Source: Ancylobacter sp. IITR112
GTDB taxonomy: Bacteria; Pseudomonadota; Alphaproteobacteria; Rhizobiales; Xanthobacteraceae
Length of the DNA stretch: 64,000 nt
Reading direction: 5' to 3'
Assembly: GCF_041415945.1 (NCBI RefSeq)
Contig: NZ_JBGCUS010000001.1
Span: 3,938,501-4,002,500, forward strand
Part shown: positions 35,403 to 43,568 of the stretch, piece after piece
Position numbering within the stretch: the first letter of the stretch is position 1
How the letters are laid out: each line of letters begins with the position of its first letter
The notes under the pieces: generated by a model
Database searches by the model: none
What the model saw: the letters and a program-made list of their open reading frames with translations, nothing else
Told to the model about the DNA's origin: nothing
Made by a program: the position numbers and the translations under genes

Positions 35403-36638
35403 ATGTCCGCCAGCACCGCTCCCCGCCCCAGCCTTGCCGCCCGCGCCCCGCTGCTGATCGTGCTGTGCGGCTGCCTCATCGCCATGCTCAGCTTCGGGCC
35501 GCGCGCCTCCTCGGGCCTCTTCATGCTGCCGATGACGGGCGAGTATGGCTGGGGGCGCGACACGTTCGGCCTCGCCATCGCCATTCAGAACCTGCTCTGG
35601 GGCGTCGGCACGCCCTTCGCCGGCGCGGTGGCCGATCGCTTCGGCGTCACCCGGGTGCTGTGCCTCGGTGCCACGCTCTACGCCGCCGGGCTGGCGCTGA
35701 TGGCCTATTCCGCGACGCCGGGTCTGTTGCATCTCTCCGCCGGCGTGCTGGTGGGCTTCGGCCTGTCGGGCTGTTCGTTCAACATCGTGCTGGCGGCGTT
35801 CGGCAAGATGCTCCCCGAGCGCTGGCGCCCGCTCTCCTTCGGCGCCGGCACGGCGGCGGGCTCCTTCGGCCAGTTCCTGTTTCCGCCGCTGGCGGCCGGG
35901 CTCAACACCACCATTGGCTGGCACCAGACGCTGCTGGTCTTCGGCCTCGCCATGCTGCTGATCATGCCGCTGGCGCTGGCGCTGTCCAACGCCCCGGCGG
36001 CGCCGAAGGCGGGCGAGCGCCAGCAGTCGATCGGCGCCGCGCTGGGCGAAGCGTTCCGCCATCCGAGCTATGTGCTCCTCGTGCTCGGCTTCTTCACCTG
36101 CGGCTTCCAGCTCGCTTTCGTCACTACCCACTTGCCGGCTTATCTGATCGACCGCGGCCTCTCCATCACGGTGGGCGGCTGGACGCTGGCGGTGATCGGC
36201 CTCGCCAATATGGTCGGCTCGCTCGGCTCGGGCTGGCTGTCGAGCCGCATGCCGCGCCGCTTTCTGCTGGCGGCGATCTATTTCGCCCGCGGCCTCGCCA
36301 TCATCGCCTTCGTGCTGCTGCCGGCGAGCCCGGTGACGGCGATCGGCTTCGGCGTCGTGCTGGGGCTGCTCTGGCTCTCCACCGTGCCGCCGACCTCCGG
36401 GCTGGTGATGCTGATGTTCGGCACGCGCTATCTCGCCATGCTCTACGGCTTCGCCTTCTTCAGCCATCAGGTCGGCGGCTTTCTCGGGGTCTGGCTCGGC
36501 GGGCTGCTCTATGAGAGCCTAGGCTCCTATGATTTCGTCTGGTGGCTGGCGGTGGCGCTCAGCTTTGCCTCCGCCGCCATCAACCTGCCGATCATCGAGA
36601 AGCCGGTGGCGCGCGGCGCGGTGCCGGCGGCGGGCTGA
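35403..36638 (+). CDS. MFS transporter, OxlT/monocarboxylate-like
   Basis: A 411-residue major facilitator with 12 predicted spans. The loop after span 2 reads GAVADRFGVTRV (motif A type), and the second half has a WLSSRMPRR loop. The N-terminal pattern FGPRASSGLFMLPM and the later GFFTCGFQLAFVTTHLPAYL resemble the oxalate/formate and monocarboxylate subgroup. Substrate unknown, likely a small organic anion. ATG 35403 is taken as start; an in-frame codon at 35379 adds 8 residues. Confidence 0.85.
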   Translation: MSASTAPRPSLAARAPLLIVLCGCLIAMLSFGPRASSGLFMLPMTGEYGWGRDTFGLAIAIQNLLWGVGTPFAGAVADRFGVTRVLCLGATLYAAGLALMAYSATPGLLHLSAGVLVGFGLSGCSFNIVLAAFGKMLPERWRPLSFGAGTAAGSFGQFLFPPLAAGLNTTIGWHQTLLVFGLAMLLIMPLALALSNAPAAPKAGERQQSIGAALGEAFRHPSYVLLVLGFFTCGFQLAFVTTHLPAYLIDRGLSITVGGWTLAVIGLANMVGSLGSGWLSSRMPRRFLLAAIYFARGLAIIAFVLLPASPVTAIGFGVVLGLLWLSTVPPTSGLVMLMFGTRYLAMLYGFAFFSHQVGGFLGVWLGGLLYESLGSYDFVWWLAVALSFASAAINLPIIEKPVARGAVPAAG

Positions 36639-36816
36639 GCTGTGGCGGGCATTTGCGAGCTGTTAACCGCGATGCTTCACCTTAGGGATCGTGGTACCGA
36701 TCCCGTTGCGAAGGGGCCACACAGGCGCGTCGCGTGCCCCGGCAGACCGGGCTGATTCGCCGTGCGACCTTGACAAGGTGGGCCCTTCGCAGCGCATCGT
36801 GAAAACTCACCGAGCG

Positions 36817-37347
36817 ATGGACATCCTCATGCGCCTGTGTTCCGCCCTGCCGGCCGCCGCCCTTCTCGCCGCCACCGTCGCGCTGCCGCTCTCCGCATCG
36901 GCCGAGACGCTGACGGCACAGGAGGCGCAGCGTTTCGTCGTCGGGCAAACCTTCTCCTACACCTGCTATGAGGGCACGGTGGGGGCGGGGCGCATTCTGC
37001 CCGATGGCTCGGTCGCCGGCACGATCCAGATTCGCGGCAAGGGCAATACGCGCTATGTGACGCTGCCGGCCGGCACCATCATGGTGCGTGGCGAGTCGGT
37101 GTGCGCCAAGCTCAAGGGCATCGCCTTCCAGCCCTGCTTCGAGCTGGAAAAGACCGACAAGGTCAGCTTCCGCGGCAATCTCGCCGGGGCCGACCGGCTG
37201 TGGTGCGAATTCAAGCGCGGCGGCAGCGGCCGAACCCGTCTCGCCGAGCGTGCGGTGGCGCCCAAGCCCGCGCGGGCCGCTGCCCCGTCTGTGGCGGAGG
37301 ACGGCGCCGCGGCGCAGATGACCGCCGAGATCGCCTCCGAGAAGTGA
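36817..37347 (+). CDS. Small secreted protein, unknown function
   Basis: A 176-residue protein with a Sec signal peptide (MRLCSALPAAALLAATVALPLSASA, cut near ASA-ET). The mature part has four conserved-looking cysteines (YTCYEG, SVCAKLKG, QPCFE, LWCEF), suggesting two disulfides, and the repeated TIMVRGESVCAKL strand pattern. The C-terminus is Ala-rich. The start could be 36817 or 36829. It lies 178 bp after the MFS gene. Function unknown; similar secreted proteins occur in Hyphomicrobiales. Confidence 0.7.
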   Translation: MDILMRLCSALPAAALLAATVALPLSASAETLTAQEAQRFVVGQTFSYTCYEGTVGAGRILPDGSVAGTIQIRGKGNTRYVTLPAGTIMVRGESVCAKLKGIAFQPCFELEKTDKVSFRGNLAGADRLWCEFKRGGSGRTRLAERAVAPKPARAAAPSVAEDGAAAQMTAEIASEK

Positions 37348-37462
37348 CGGCGCCGGCACGCGCCCGACCTTTCCGACATCATGAGTGAACGCGACATGCG
37401 GCGGTGGCCGCGCGCTCTGTGGCGCGTCGCTGGTCGGGCGGCAGGGCTGTCAACGCTCATAT

Positions 37463-37478
37463 ATTGCAAAATTGCAAT
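37463..37478. promoter_or_regulatory. Perfect dyad operator candidate upstream of the DoxX gene
   Basis: ATTGCAA (37463-37469), two bases and TTGCAAT (37472-37478) form a perfect 7-bp inverted repeat in an AT-rich patch, about 107 bp before the DoxX start. This shape suits a dimeric regulator. The remaining 237-bp gap has no gene. Confidence 0.5.
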
Positions 37479-37584
37479 TTCTTTCCGGTTTTCACGGCTA
37501 TCGTCTTGCGTCCGGCGGTGCGTTACCTCCGAGACCCGTCAGGCACCGCCTGCGCTTCTCTTCAACGCTTTCGCGAGACCCGTC

Positions 37585-38010
37585 ATGATCGATTCCCGTT
37601 CCGCGCCCTATGGCGCCTTCGTGCTCCGCGTCGCCCTCGGCCTCATGTGGGTGTCGCACGCGCTGCTGAAATATCTCGTCTTCACCCTGCCCGGATTTGC
37701 CGGCTTCCTCGGCAGCCTCGGCCTGCCGGAAGCGCTGGCCTGGCCGATCTTCCTCGCCGAACTCATCGGCGGCGCGCTCATCATCGCCGGCATCTATGCC
37801 CGCCATGTCGCGCTGCTGCTGATCCCGGTCATGGCCGGCGCCATGAGCGTGCACATTCCCAATGGCTGGCTGTTCTCCGCCGCCGGCGGCGGCTGGGAAT
37901 ATCCCGGCTTCCTGATCGTCGCCTCCTTCGCGCTCTGGCTGATCGGCGACGGCGCCTTCGCGCTGCGCTCCCGCCCGCTGTTCTTCCTCGGCCGTCCCGC
38001 CACCGCTTGA
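37585..38010 (+). CDS. DoxX family membrane protein
   Basis: A 141-residue protein with four membrane segments. LRVALGLMWVSHALLKY is the DoxX N-terminal span, followed by FLAELIGGALIIAGIYAR and a final span before GDGAFALRSR. DoxX proteins take part in redox or thiol-related membrane processes in some bacteria, but their reaction is often unknown. ATG 37585 fits the family start; the longer frame back to 37381 crosses the dyad operator and is unlikely. Confidence 0.85.
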   Translation: MIDSRSAPYGAFVLRVALGLMWVSHALLKYLVFTLPGFAGFLGSLGLPEALAWPIFLAELIGGALIIAGIYARHVALLLIPVMAGAMSVHIPNGWLFSAAGGGWEYPGFLIVASFALWLIGDGAFALRSRPLFFLGRPATA

Positions 38011-38034
38011 GCGCGCCGGTCGCCGCGACAGAAA

Positions 38035-38060
38035 AGGGCGGGCCCCGCAGGACCCGCCCT
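38035..38060. terminator. Bidirectional terminator between DoxX and TPR genes
   Basis: AGGGCGGG (38035-38042) pairs perfectly with CCCGCCCT (38053-38060), flanked by GAAA on one side and CTCTT on the other. It lies between two convergent genes and can stop RNA from both directions. Confidence 0.75.
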
Positions 38061-38090
38061 CTCTTGTCGTGACGCGCGCGCGCGGCGGCG

Positions 38091-39908
38091 TCAGCCGCCA
38101 TTGCCCGGCTTGTCGGTGTCCTGGGTCTTGTCCACCGCCGCCTTCTGCGGCTCGGGGGCCGGGGCGGCCTCGGTCTTCTGGATTGTCGCCTTGCCGGCCT
38201 TGACGCGCTCGGCTTCGTCGAGGCCCACCGCGATCTTGCGCTCAATATCCACCAGCTCGTCCGGCTCCGGCTTCAGGTCGCGGGCATGGTTCCACTTGAA
38301 GCGGGCTTCGAGCTTGCGGTCGACCTTCCAATAGGCATCGCCGAGATGGTCGTTGATGACCGCCTCGTTCGGCTTCAGCTCCACCGCGCGTTCGAGCTCG
38401 CGCACGGCGTCGTCGTAATGGCCGGTGCGGTAATAGGCCCAGCCCAGGCTGTCGATGAAGAAGCCGTCATCCGGGCGCAGTTGCACCGCCTTGCGGATCA
38501 TGTCGGTGCCGGCTTCCAGGTTGATGCCCTGGTCGATCCAGCTATAGCCGAGATAGTTCAGCACATGCGGCTGGTCGGGGCTGAGCGCCAGCGCCTTCTT
38601 CAGGTCGGCCTCGGACTTGTCCCACTGCTTTGTGCGCTCATAGCAGGTGCCGCGGAAATAAAAGAGCACCCAGTCCTTGGCCTGCGGCGTGCCGAGCTGG
38701 TCGATGGCGGTGGTGTAGACCTCCGCCGCCTCGGCGAATTTCTCGTTGGCGCGCAGCACGTCGCCCAGCGCCATGATCGAGCGCTGGTCCTTCACATCCG
38801 CCGCCACCACCTGCTTCAGTACGGCGAGCGCTTCGTCATGCTTGCCGATGGCGTCGAGGTTGAGCGCGCGCTGCACCTCGGCATTGGTCTTGAAGGGGGA
38901 CGAATCCGGCACGGCGGCGAACAGGGCGATGGCGTCCTCGTGACGCTTCATCGTCTCGAACAGATCAGCGAGGGTGATCGCCATCAGCGGCTGGGACGGA
39001 TCGAGCCAGCGGCCGAGCTGCAAATAGACGAGGGCGAGATCCTCGCCACCCTGCCGGCCGAGCGCGGCGCCGAGACCGTACAGCACCTCGGCCGCGCCGG
39101 CGACAGGGGTGGTCACCAGCGGCGGCAGCGTCTTGCCGGCCTTCAGCGTCGCCACGGCGCGAGCCACCAGCGGGTCGCCCGGCACCAGCTTGTCGAACGC
39201 CTCATAGGTGGCGATGGCTTCCGCCTTGCCGGCATTGCGGGAGGCCCAGCGCGCATAGGCGTCGACCACACGCAGCGTCCGCGGGTCGCGCTTGAGCGCG
39301 GCGTCGAGACGCTGGCCGGCCTCTTTCTTGATGCCGGCGGCGTCGAGCATCAGGCCGGCGTGAAAATCCTTGAACCCATCATACCATTCCGGCCCCTGCA
39401 GCGCGTCGATCGTCTTCACCCCGGCGCGCGCGTCGCCCGAGCCGAACTGGCTCCAGGCGCTGAGCAGGGTGGCGTTCAGCTCGGCGATGGCGCCCTGGCC
39501 GGAGCGGCGCAGATTGCTGCGGGCGGTGACATATTGCTTGGCCTTGATGGCCTTCACGCCGAGCACCAGCCGCGCCAGCGTGTGCTCCGGGTCGATGCGC
39601 ACCAGCCGCTGCGCGAGTTCCACCGCCTCGTCGATCGAGCCTTCCGCCAGCAGGGTGAGGAAGGCGCGCTCCTGCAGGTCGCGCTGGCGCGGGAACAGGC
39701 GGGCCAGCTCGCGATAATAGGCGGCGGCGGCGGCGGTGTCGCGTTCGCTGATGGCAAGGCGGGCGGCGAGATAATTGCCGGCGGGCGACGAGCGGGCGAT
39801 GAAATCGGCGGGAGGGGCGTCGGCATGCGCGGGCAGGGCGGTACCCAGCGCCGTGAGCGTGGCGAGAATGGCCGCTCCCGGCCGCAGCGACAAACGTCGA
39901 GACGTCAA
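38091..39908 (-). CDS. Secreted tetratricopeptide repeat protein, TTG start
   Basis: A 605-residue TPR protein. A signal peptide (LRPGAAILATLTALGTALPAHA) leads to an array of helix-turn-helix repeats over most of the length, with clear units such as NYLGYSWIDQGINLEAG and DSLGWAYYRTGHYDDAV, ending in a Lys/Pro/Glu-rich tail. TTG at 39908 follows AGGAGG by 7 nt, which decides the start; the longer frame overlaps the next gene. Such periplasmic TPR scaffolds support outer-membrane or assembly complexes; the partner is unknown. Confidence 0.9.
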   Translation of the reverse strand: MTSRRLSLRPGAAILATLTALGTALPAHADAPPADFIARSSPAGNYLAARLAISERDTAAAAAYYRELARLFPRQRDLQERAFLTLLAEGSIDEAVELAQRLVRIDPEHTLARLVLGVKAIKAKQYVTARSNLRRSGQGAIAELNATLLSAWSQFGSGDARAGVKTIDALQGPEWYDGFKDFHAGLMLDAAGIKKEAGQRLDAALKRDPRTLRVVDAYARWASRNAGKAEAIATYEAFDKLVPGDPLVARAVATLKAGKTLPPLVTTPVAGAAEVLYGLGAALGRQGGEDLALVYLQLGRWLDPSQPLMAITLADLFETMKRHEDAIALFAAVPDSSPFKTNAEVQRALNLDAIGKHDEALAVLKQVVAADVKDQRSIMALGDVLRANEKFAEAAEVYTTAIDQLGTPQAKDWVLFYFRGTCYERTKQWDKSEADLKKALALSPDQPHVLNYLGYSWIDQGINLEAGTDMIRKAVQLRPDDGFFIDSLGWAYYRTGHYDDAVRELERAVELKPNEAVINDHLGDAYWKVDRKLEARFKWNHARDLKPEPDELVDIERKIAVGLDEAERVKAGKATIQKTEAAPAPEPQKAAVDKTQDTDKPGNGG

Positions 39909-40059
39909 GTTGGAACCTCCTGCGGCAAACGGCGCATCCGGCCCCACCCGAAGGTGGCGCCGGTCTCCGGCCTTGATGGCAGATTGGTCCTTTTTAGCTG
40001 CCCCTGCAATAAGGGGAGCCGCATGCGGACCGGGCCCTTGCGGACCCGGCGCCACATTT

Positions 40060-40485
40060 TCAGATGCGTCGGCCAAGAATAAGGCCGATCACCGCCGCGC
40101 CGGCCGCAATTCCGAGCACGGTCTTCACGCTCGCGGGAGGCATGCCGGCGGACGTGGCGGTCGGGGCTGCGGGGGGAACGACGGGCGCCACCGGCGGAAC
40201 GCCATAGGCACCATAGCCGCCGAGGCCGACGGGCCGCCTGCGGCGGCGCATCAGCGCGACGAGCAGGAAGATCAGGCCGAGCAGCAGCATAGCGCCGCCA
40301 ATCACCAACGCGGCGGTCAGCGCGTCATAGCGTTCCGCCAGCGCGATGAAGGCGGCGATCATGAAGAACACCGCCGAGGACGCGACCAGCAGCCCGCCAA
40401 TCGCGCAGAGCAGGGCCGTTCGGGCGGCCCTGCGCACGGTGAGGCGGATTTCCGCCCCGAAGATCGCCAGCAGCAGGCGAAGCAT
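40060..40485 (-). CDS. Membrane protein, phage-holin-like/YqjE-type family
   Basis: A 141-residue protein with two adjacent N-terminal spans (about 25-48 and 55-80), an Arg cluster, a Pro/Val/Ala-rich linker and a C-terminal glycine-rich span. The layout matches small YqjE- or holin-like membrane proteins that sit beside DUF883 genes. ATG 40485 overlaps the upstream stop (TGATG), so the two are coupled; GTG 40488 is an alternative. Confidence 0.7.
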   Translation of the reverse strand: MLRLLLAIFGAEIRLTVRRAARTALLCAIGGLLVASSAVFFMIAAFIALAERYDALTAALVIGGAMLLLGLIFLLVALMRRRRRPVGLGGYGAYGVPPVAPVVPPAAPTATSAGMPPASVKTVLGIAAGAAVIGLILGRRI

Positions 40486-40832
40486 CACTTGCCCCGCGAG
40501 AGCAGGCCGAACAGGAAGCCGACGCCCAGCGCGGCGAGGACCGAACCATAGGGATTGCGCTCGATGGTGGCGCCGAGATCGCCGCCCAGCGCCTGCGCGC
40601 GGGTGCGCGCTTCCTGCAGCGCGGCATAGCCTTCCTCGGCGAGACCGGAGGCCGCAGCCTCGGCGCGCGCCGCGCCGGAGCGCAGGCGCCCGGTGATGGC
40701 ATCGGCCGCCGCGCCGCTCTCCGTCCGCGCGATGGTGGCGAGCGTCTCGGTCAGCTTTGCCACGTCGCCGCGCAGCGTGGCGAGATCGGCGGACAGCTTG
40801 GCGAAATCGTCCTGCGCATTGGGTTGGGCCAT
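40485..40832 (-). CDS. DUF883 family protein (ElaB/YqjD-like)
   Basis: A 115-residue protein with a helical coiled-coil-like body (DLATLRGDVAKLTETLATIA) and a C-terminal membrane anchor with the ERNPYGSVLAALGVGFLFG motif. Family members tether to the inner membrane and in E. coli associate with ribosomes. It precedes the YqjE-like gene, matching the E. coli yqjD-yqjE pair. Confidence 0.85.
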   Translation of the reverse strand: MAQPNAQDDFAKLSADLATLRGDVAKLTETLATIARTESGAAADAITGRLRSGAARAEAAASGLAEEGYAALQEARTRAQALGGDLGATIERNPYGSVLAALGVGFLFGLLSRGK

Positions 40833-40915
40833 GGAAACTCTCCGGAGTGGGGAACGAAGGGGGGCGTGCCGGTCAACGCGCCGGCCGGCATCATGGTTCC
40901 CACACTAGGCGGTAA

Positions 40916-41632
40916 TCAGCGGCGGCGGAACTCGTAGTATCCCGGCTGGCGTCCCTCGCGCAGCGCCTTGGCCTCATAGCGCGTGCCGGGCCAGCCCTCC
41001 CAGGCGCGGCGCCAGTCATCGGCGCGCTCGGCGGTCCATTCGAAGCGGGAGTCGGCAAGGAACTGGCGCAGCGTCCAGGCCGCATAATGCTCGATGTCGG
41101 TGGCAAAGCGGAAATGCCCGCCGGGGACGAGCAGCCGGGCGAAGCGGTCGATATTATCCGCCTGCACGAAGCGCCGCTTCCAGTGCCGGCGCTTGGGCCA
41201 GGGGTCGGGGTAGAGCAGGTCGATGCGCTCCAGCGCGCCGTCGGGCAGGCGGTCAAGCAGCGGGATCACGTCGTCGCCATAGAGCCGCACATTGGCGAGG
41301 CCGCGCGCGCTCACCAGCGCCGTCGCCTTGGCAATGCCGTTGAGAAACGCCTCGGCGCCGATATAGCCGATATCGGGATGGCGCGCCGCCTCCGACACCA
41401 GATGCTCGCCGCCGCCAAAGCCGATTTCCAGCCGCACCGACCGCACGGGATGCGGGAACAGGGCGTCGAGCGGTCCGGCGCCGACATCCTCCAGCGCGAT
41501 GGAAAGACGCGGCAGGTCGTCGGCGAGATGGGCGGCCTGTGCCGTGCGCAGCTTCTTGCCCTTGCGCCGGCCGTAAAAGGCATTGGCGCGCACGCTATCG
41601 CCGGGCTGGCGGGTCTCGTCGTCGGCGGTCAT
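40916..41632 (-). CDS. trmB: tRNA (guanine(46)-N7)-methyltransferase
   Basis: A 238-residue SAM-dependent enzyme that methylates G46 in the tRNA variable loop. LEIGFGGGEHL is motif I, YIGAEAF the next acidic strand, and LLYPDPWPKRRHWKRRFV the TrmB hallmark. The start at 41632 (MTADDET) is preferred over the longer frame. It follows metK in the common HTH-metK-trmB order. Confidence 0.95.
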   Translation of the reverse strand: MTADDETRQPGDSVRANAFYGRRKGKKLRTAQAAHLADDLPRLSIALEDVGAGPLDALFPHPVRSVRLEIGFGGGEHLVSEAARHPDIGYIGAEAFLNGIAKATALVSARGLANVRLYGDDVIPLLDRLPDGALERIDLLYPDPWPKRRHWKRRFVQADNIDRFARLLVPGGHFRFATDIEHYAAWTLRQFLADSRFEWTAERADDWRRAWEGWPGTRYEAKALREGRQPGYYEFRRR

Positions 41633-41723
41633 GCGGGTACTCGAAAAACAGTGACGGGGCGGACATGCCCGTCCGCCCCGCATAATCGCAGTGGGTTCCG
41701 CGCGCAATCGCGCGGGAAGAGGA

Positions 41724-42917
41724 TCAGCCGACGGCGGCCTTCAGCGCCTCGACGAGATCGGTCCGCTCCCAGGAGAAGCCGCCATCGGCGTCCGGGGCGC
41801 GGCCGAAATGGCCATAGGCGGAGGTGCGAGCATAGATCGGCTTGTTGAGGCCGAGATGTTCGCGAATGCCGCGCGGGCGCAGATTCATCACCTCGCGCAG
41901 CGCGGTTTCCAGCTTGGCTTCCTCGACCCGGCCGGTGCCGTAGAGATCGACATAGACCGCCAGCGGATCGGACACGCCGATCGCATAGGCGAGCTGGATG
42001 GTGCAGCGGTCGGCGAGATCGGCGGCCACGACGTTCTTGGCGAGGTAGCGCGCGGCATAGGCGGCCGAACGGTCGACCTTGGTCGGATCCTTGCCGGAGA
42101 AGGCACCGCCGCCATGCGGGGCCGCGCCGCCATAGGTGTCGACGATGATCTTGCGGCCGGTCAGCCCGCAATCGCCGTCCGGCCCGCCAATGACGAACTT
42201 GCCGGTCGGGTTGACGTGCCACACGGTCGCCGGGGTGATCCAGCCCTCCGGCAGCGCCTGGCGGATATAGGGCTCGACGATGCTCTGCACGTCATGCGAG
42301 GACAGGTCGGCGTCGAGATGCTGGGTCGAGAGCACGATCTGCGTGACCTCGACCGGCTTGCCACCCTCATAGCGCACCGTCACCTGGCTCTTGGCATCGG
42401 GGCCGAGCACGGTGCTCTCACCGGAATGACGGGCCTCGGCGAGCAGCTTGAGGATCCTGTGCGCGTAATAGATCGGCGCCGGCATCAGCTCGGGCGTCTC
42501 GCGGCAGGCATAGCCGAACATGATGCCCTGGTCGCCCGCGCCTTCATCCTTGTTGCCGGCGGAATCGACGCCCTGGGCGATGTCGACGGACTGCGCGTGC
42601 AGATGCACGTCGATCGCCGCGTTTTCCCAGTGGAAGCCGTCCTGCTCGTAGCCGATATCCTTGATGGCGAGGCGGGCGATGTGGCTGAGGAAATCCCGGG
42701 TCAATTGCGCCGGGCCGCGCGTCTCGCCGGCGATGACCACGCGGTTGGTGGTGGCGAGGGTCTCGGCGGCGACGCGCAGATGGCTCGGGTCCCAGCCGAA
42801 TTCCGGGCCGTGCTTGAAGAAGGCGTCGACGATCTCGTCGGAGATGCGGTCGCACACCTTGTCCGGATGGCCTTCGGAAACGGATTCGCTGGTGAAGAGA
42901 TAGGCTTGGCGGGACAC
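41724..42917 (-). CDS. metK: S-adenosylmethionine synthetase
   Basis: MetK (397 residues) makes SAM from methionine and ATP, supplying the methyltransferases in this window. The signatures [30 protein letters not shown] and [16 protein letters not shown] are complete. Some insertions relative to E. coli are usual in alphaproteobacteria. I see no SAM-binding riboswitch in the 130-bp upstream gap, only a promoter candidate. Confidence 0.98.
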   Translation of the reverse strand: MSRQAYLFTSESVSEGHPDKVCDRISDEIVDAFFKHGPEFGWDPSHLRVAAETLATTNRVVIAGETRGPAQLTRDFLSHIARLAIKDIGYEQDGFHWENAAIDVHLHAQSVDIAQGVDSAGNKDEGAGDQGIMFGYACRETPELMPAPIYYAHRILKLLAEARHSGESTVLGPDAKSQVTVRYEGGKPVEVTQIVLSTQHLDADLSSHDVQSIVEPYIRQALPEGWITPATVWHVNPTGKFVIGGPDGDCGLTGRKIIVDTYGGAAPHGGGAFSGKDPTKVDRSAAYAARYLAKNVVAADLADRCTIQLAYAIGVSDPLAVYVDLYGTGRVEEAKLETALREVMNLRPRGIREHLGLNKPIYARTSAYGHFGRAPDADGGFSWERTDLVEALKAAVG

Positions 42918-42968
42918 GCGACGGCTCCTCGATTGTCGGCCGGCGCTAAACCCGCGCCCGGCCGCGCA

Positions 42969-42997
42969 TCTTTTGCAAGCGCGGTCGGGACGGTCAA
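42969..42997 (-). promoter_or_regulatory. Candidate metK promoter
   Basis: Read on the minus strand, TTGACC (42997-42992), a 17-nt spacer and AAAAGA (42974-42969) form a sigma-70-like promoter about 50 nt before the metK start. It would let metK be expressed apart from the HTH gene. Confidence 0.45.
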
Positions 42998-43047
42998 GGT
43001 TTTAACGTCGGAATCGTTCGGAAAACAGAACGGCGCGGCGTCGCCAC

Positions 43048-43458
43048 TCAGGTCGCCGGCGTGGGCTCCGCCAGCGCTTCGACGAGATCGACAATCCGGC
43101 GCCGGACCTTGGCATCGGCGATCTTGAGGAAGGCGCGGGTGAGGGCGAGACCTTCCGACGAGGCGAGGAAATCCGAGACATAGGCGGGCGAGGCGTCCTC
43201 GGCGAAGCCGCCGGCCTCGCCGCTCATCGAGGGCGCGCCCTCGAAGAAGAACGCCACCGGCACGGAGAGCACCTGCGAGATATTCTGCAGGCGGCTGGCG
43301 CCGATACGGTTGGTGCCCTTCTCGTATTTCTGGATCTGCTGGAAGGTGATGCCAAGGCTCTCGCCGAGCTTTTCCTGGCTCATCCCGACCATCATGCGGC
43401 GCATTCGGACCCGGCTGCCGACATGCTTGTCGACGGGATTGGGTGATTTCTTGGTCAT
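43048..43458 (-). CDS. XRE-family transcriptional regulator (PraR/PhrR-like)
   Basis: A 136-residue regulator with an N-terminal helix-turn-helix of the Cro/cI type (MSQEKLGESLGITFQQIQKYEKG) and a C-terminal helical part that may dimerise. Similar proteins next to metK in rhizobia regulate quorum sensing and surface traits. ATG 43458 (MTKKSPNP) is preferred over 43476. A terminator precedes it, so it begins its own transcript, probably with metK-trmB downstream. Confidence 0.88.
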   Translation of the reverse strand: MTKKSPNPVDKHVGSRVRMRRMMVGMSQEKLGESLGITFQQIQKYEKGTNRIGASRLQNISQVLSVPVAFFFEGAPSMSGEAGGFAEDASPAYVSDFLASSEGLALTRAFLKIADAKVRRRIVDLVEALAEPTPAT

Positions 43459-43479
43459 CGGCTTCCCCGACTGCAAACA

Positions 43480-43511
43480 AAAAAAATTCCTCCCCCCGCA
43501 AAGAGGGAGAG
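43480..43511 (-). terminator. Rho-independent terminator after lnt
   Basis: On the minus strand, CTCCC and GGGAG pair around a short loop and lead into an eight-T run. It lies between lnt and the XRE gene and should end the long housekeeping transcript. Confidence 0.75.
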
Positions 43512-43568
43512 AAGCAGTACCCGAGCCCGCGAACAGTCTAAGCGCAGTGCGTTCCGCCGTCGATCAAT

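Noticed and set aside
38286..40082. A 598-codon open frame on the plus strand
   Set aside because: It is antisense to the TPR gene, which has a signal peptide, a strong ribosome site and clear TPR units.
42918..43047. SAM-binding riboswitch before metK
   Set aside because: I could not build a SAM-II or other known SAM-binding fold in the 130-bp gap; only a promoter candidate is supported.
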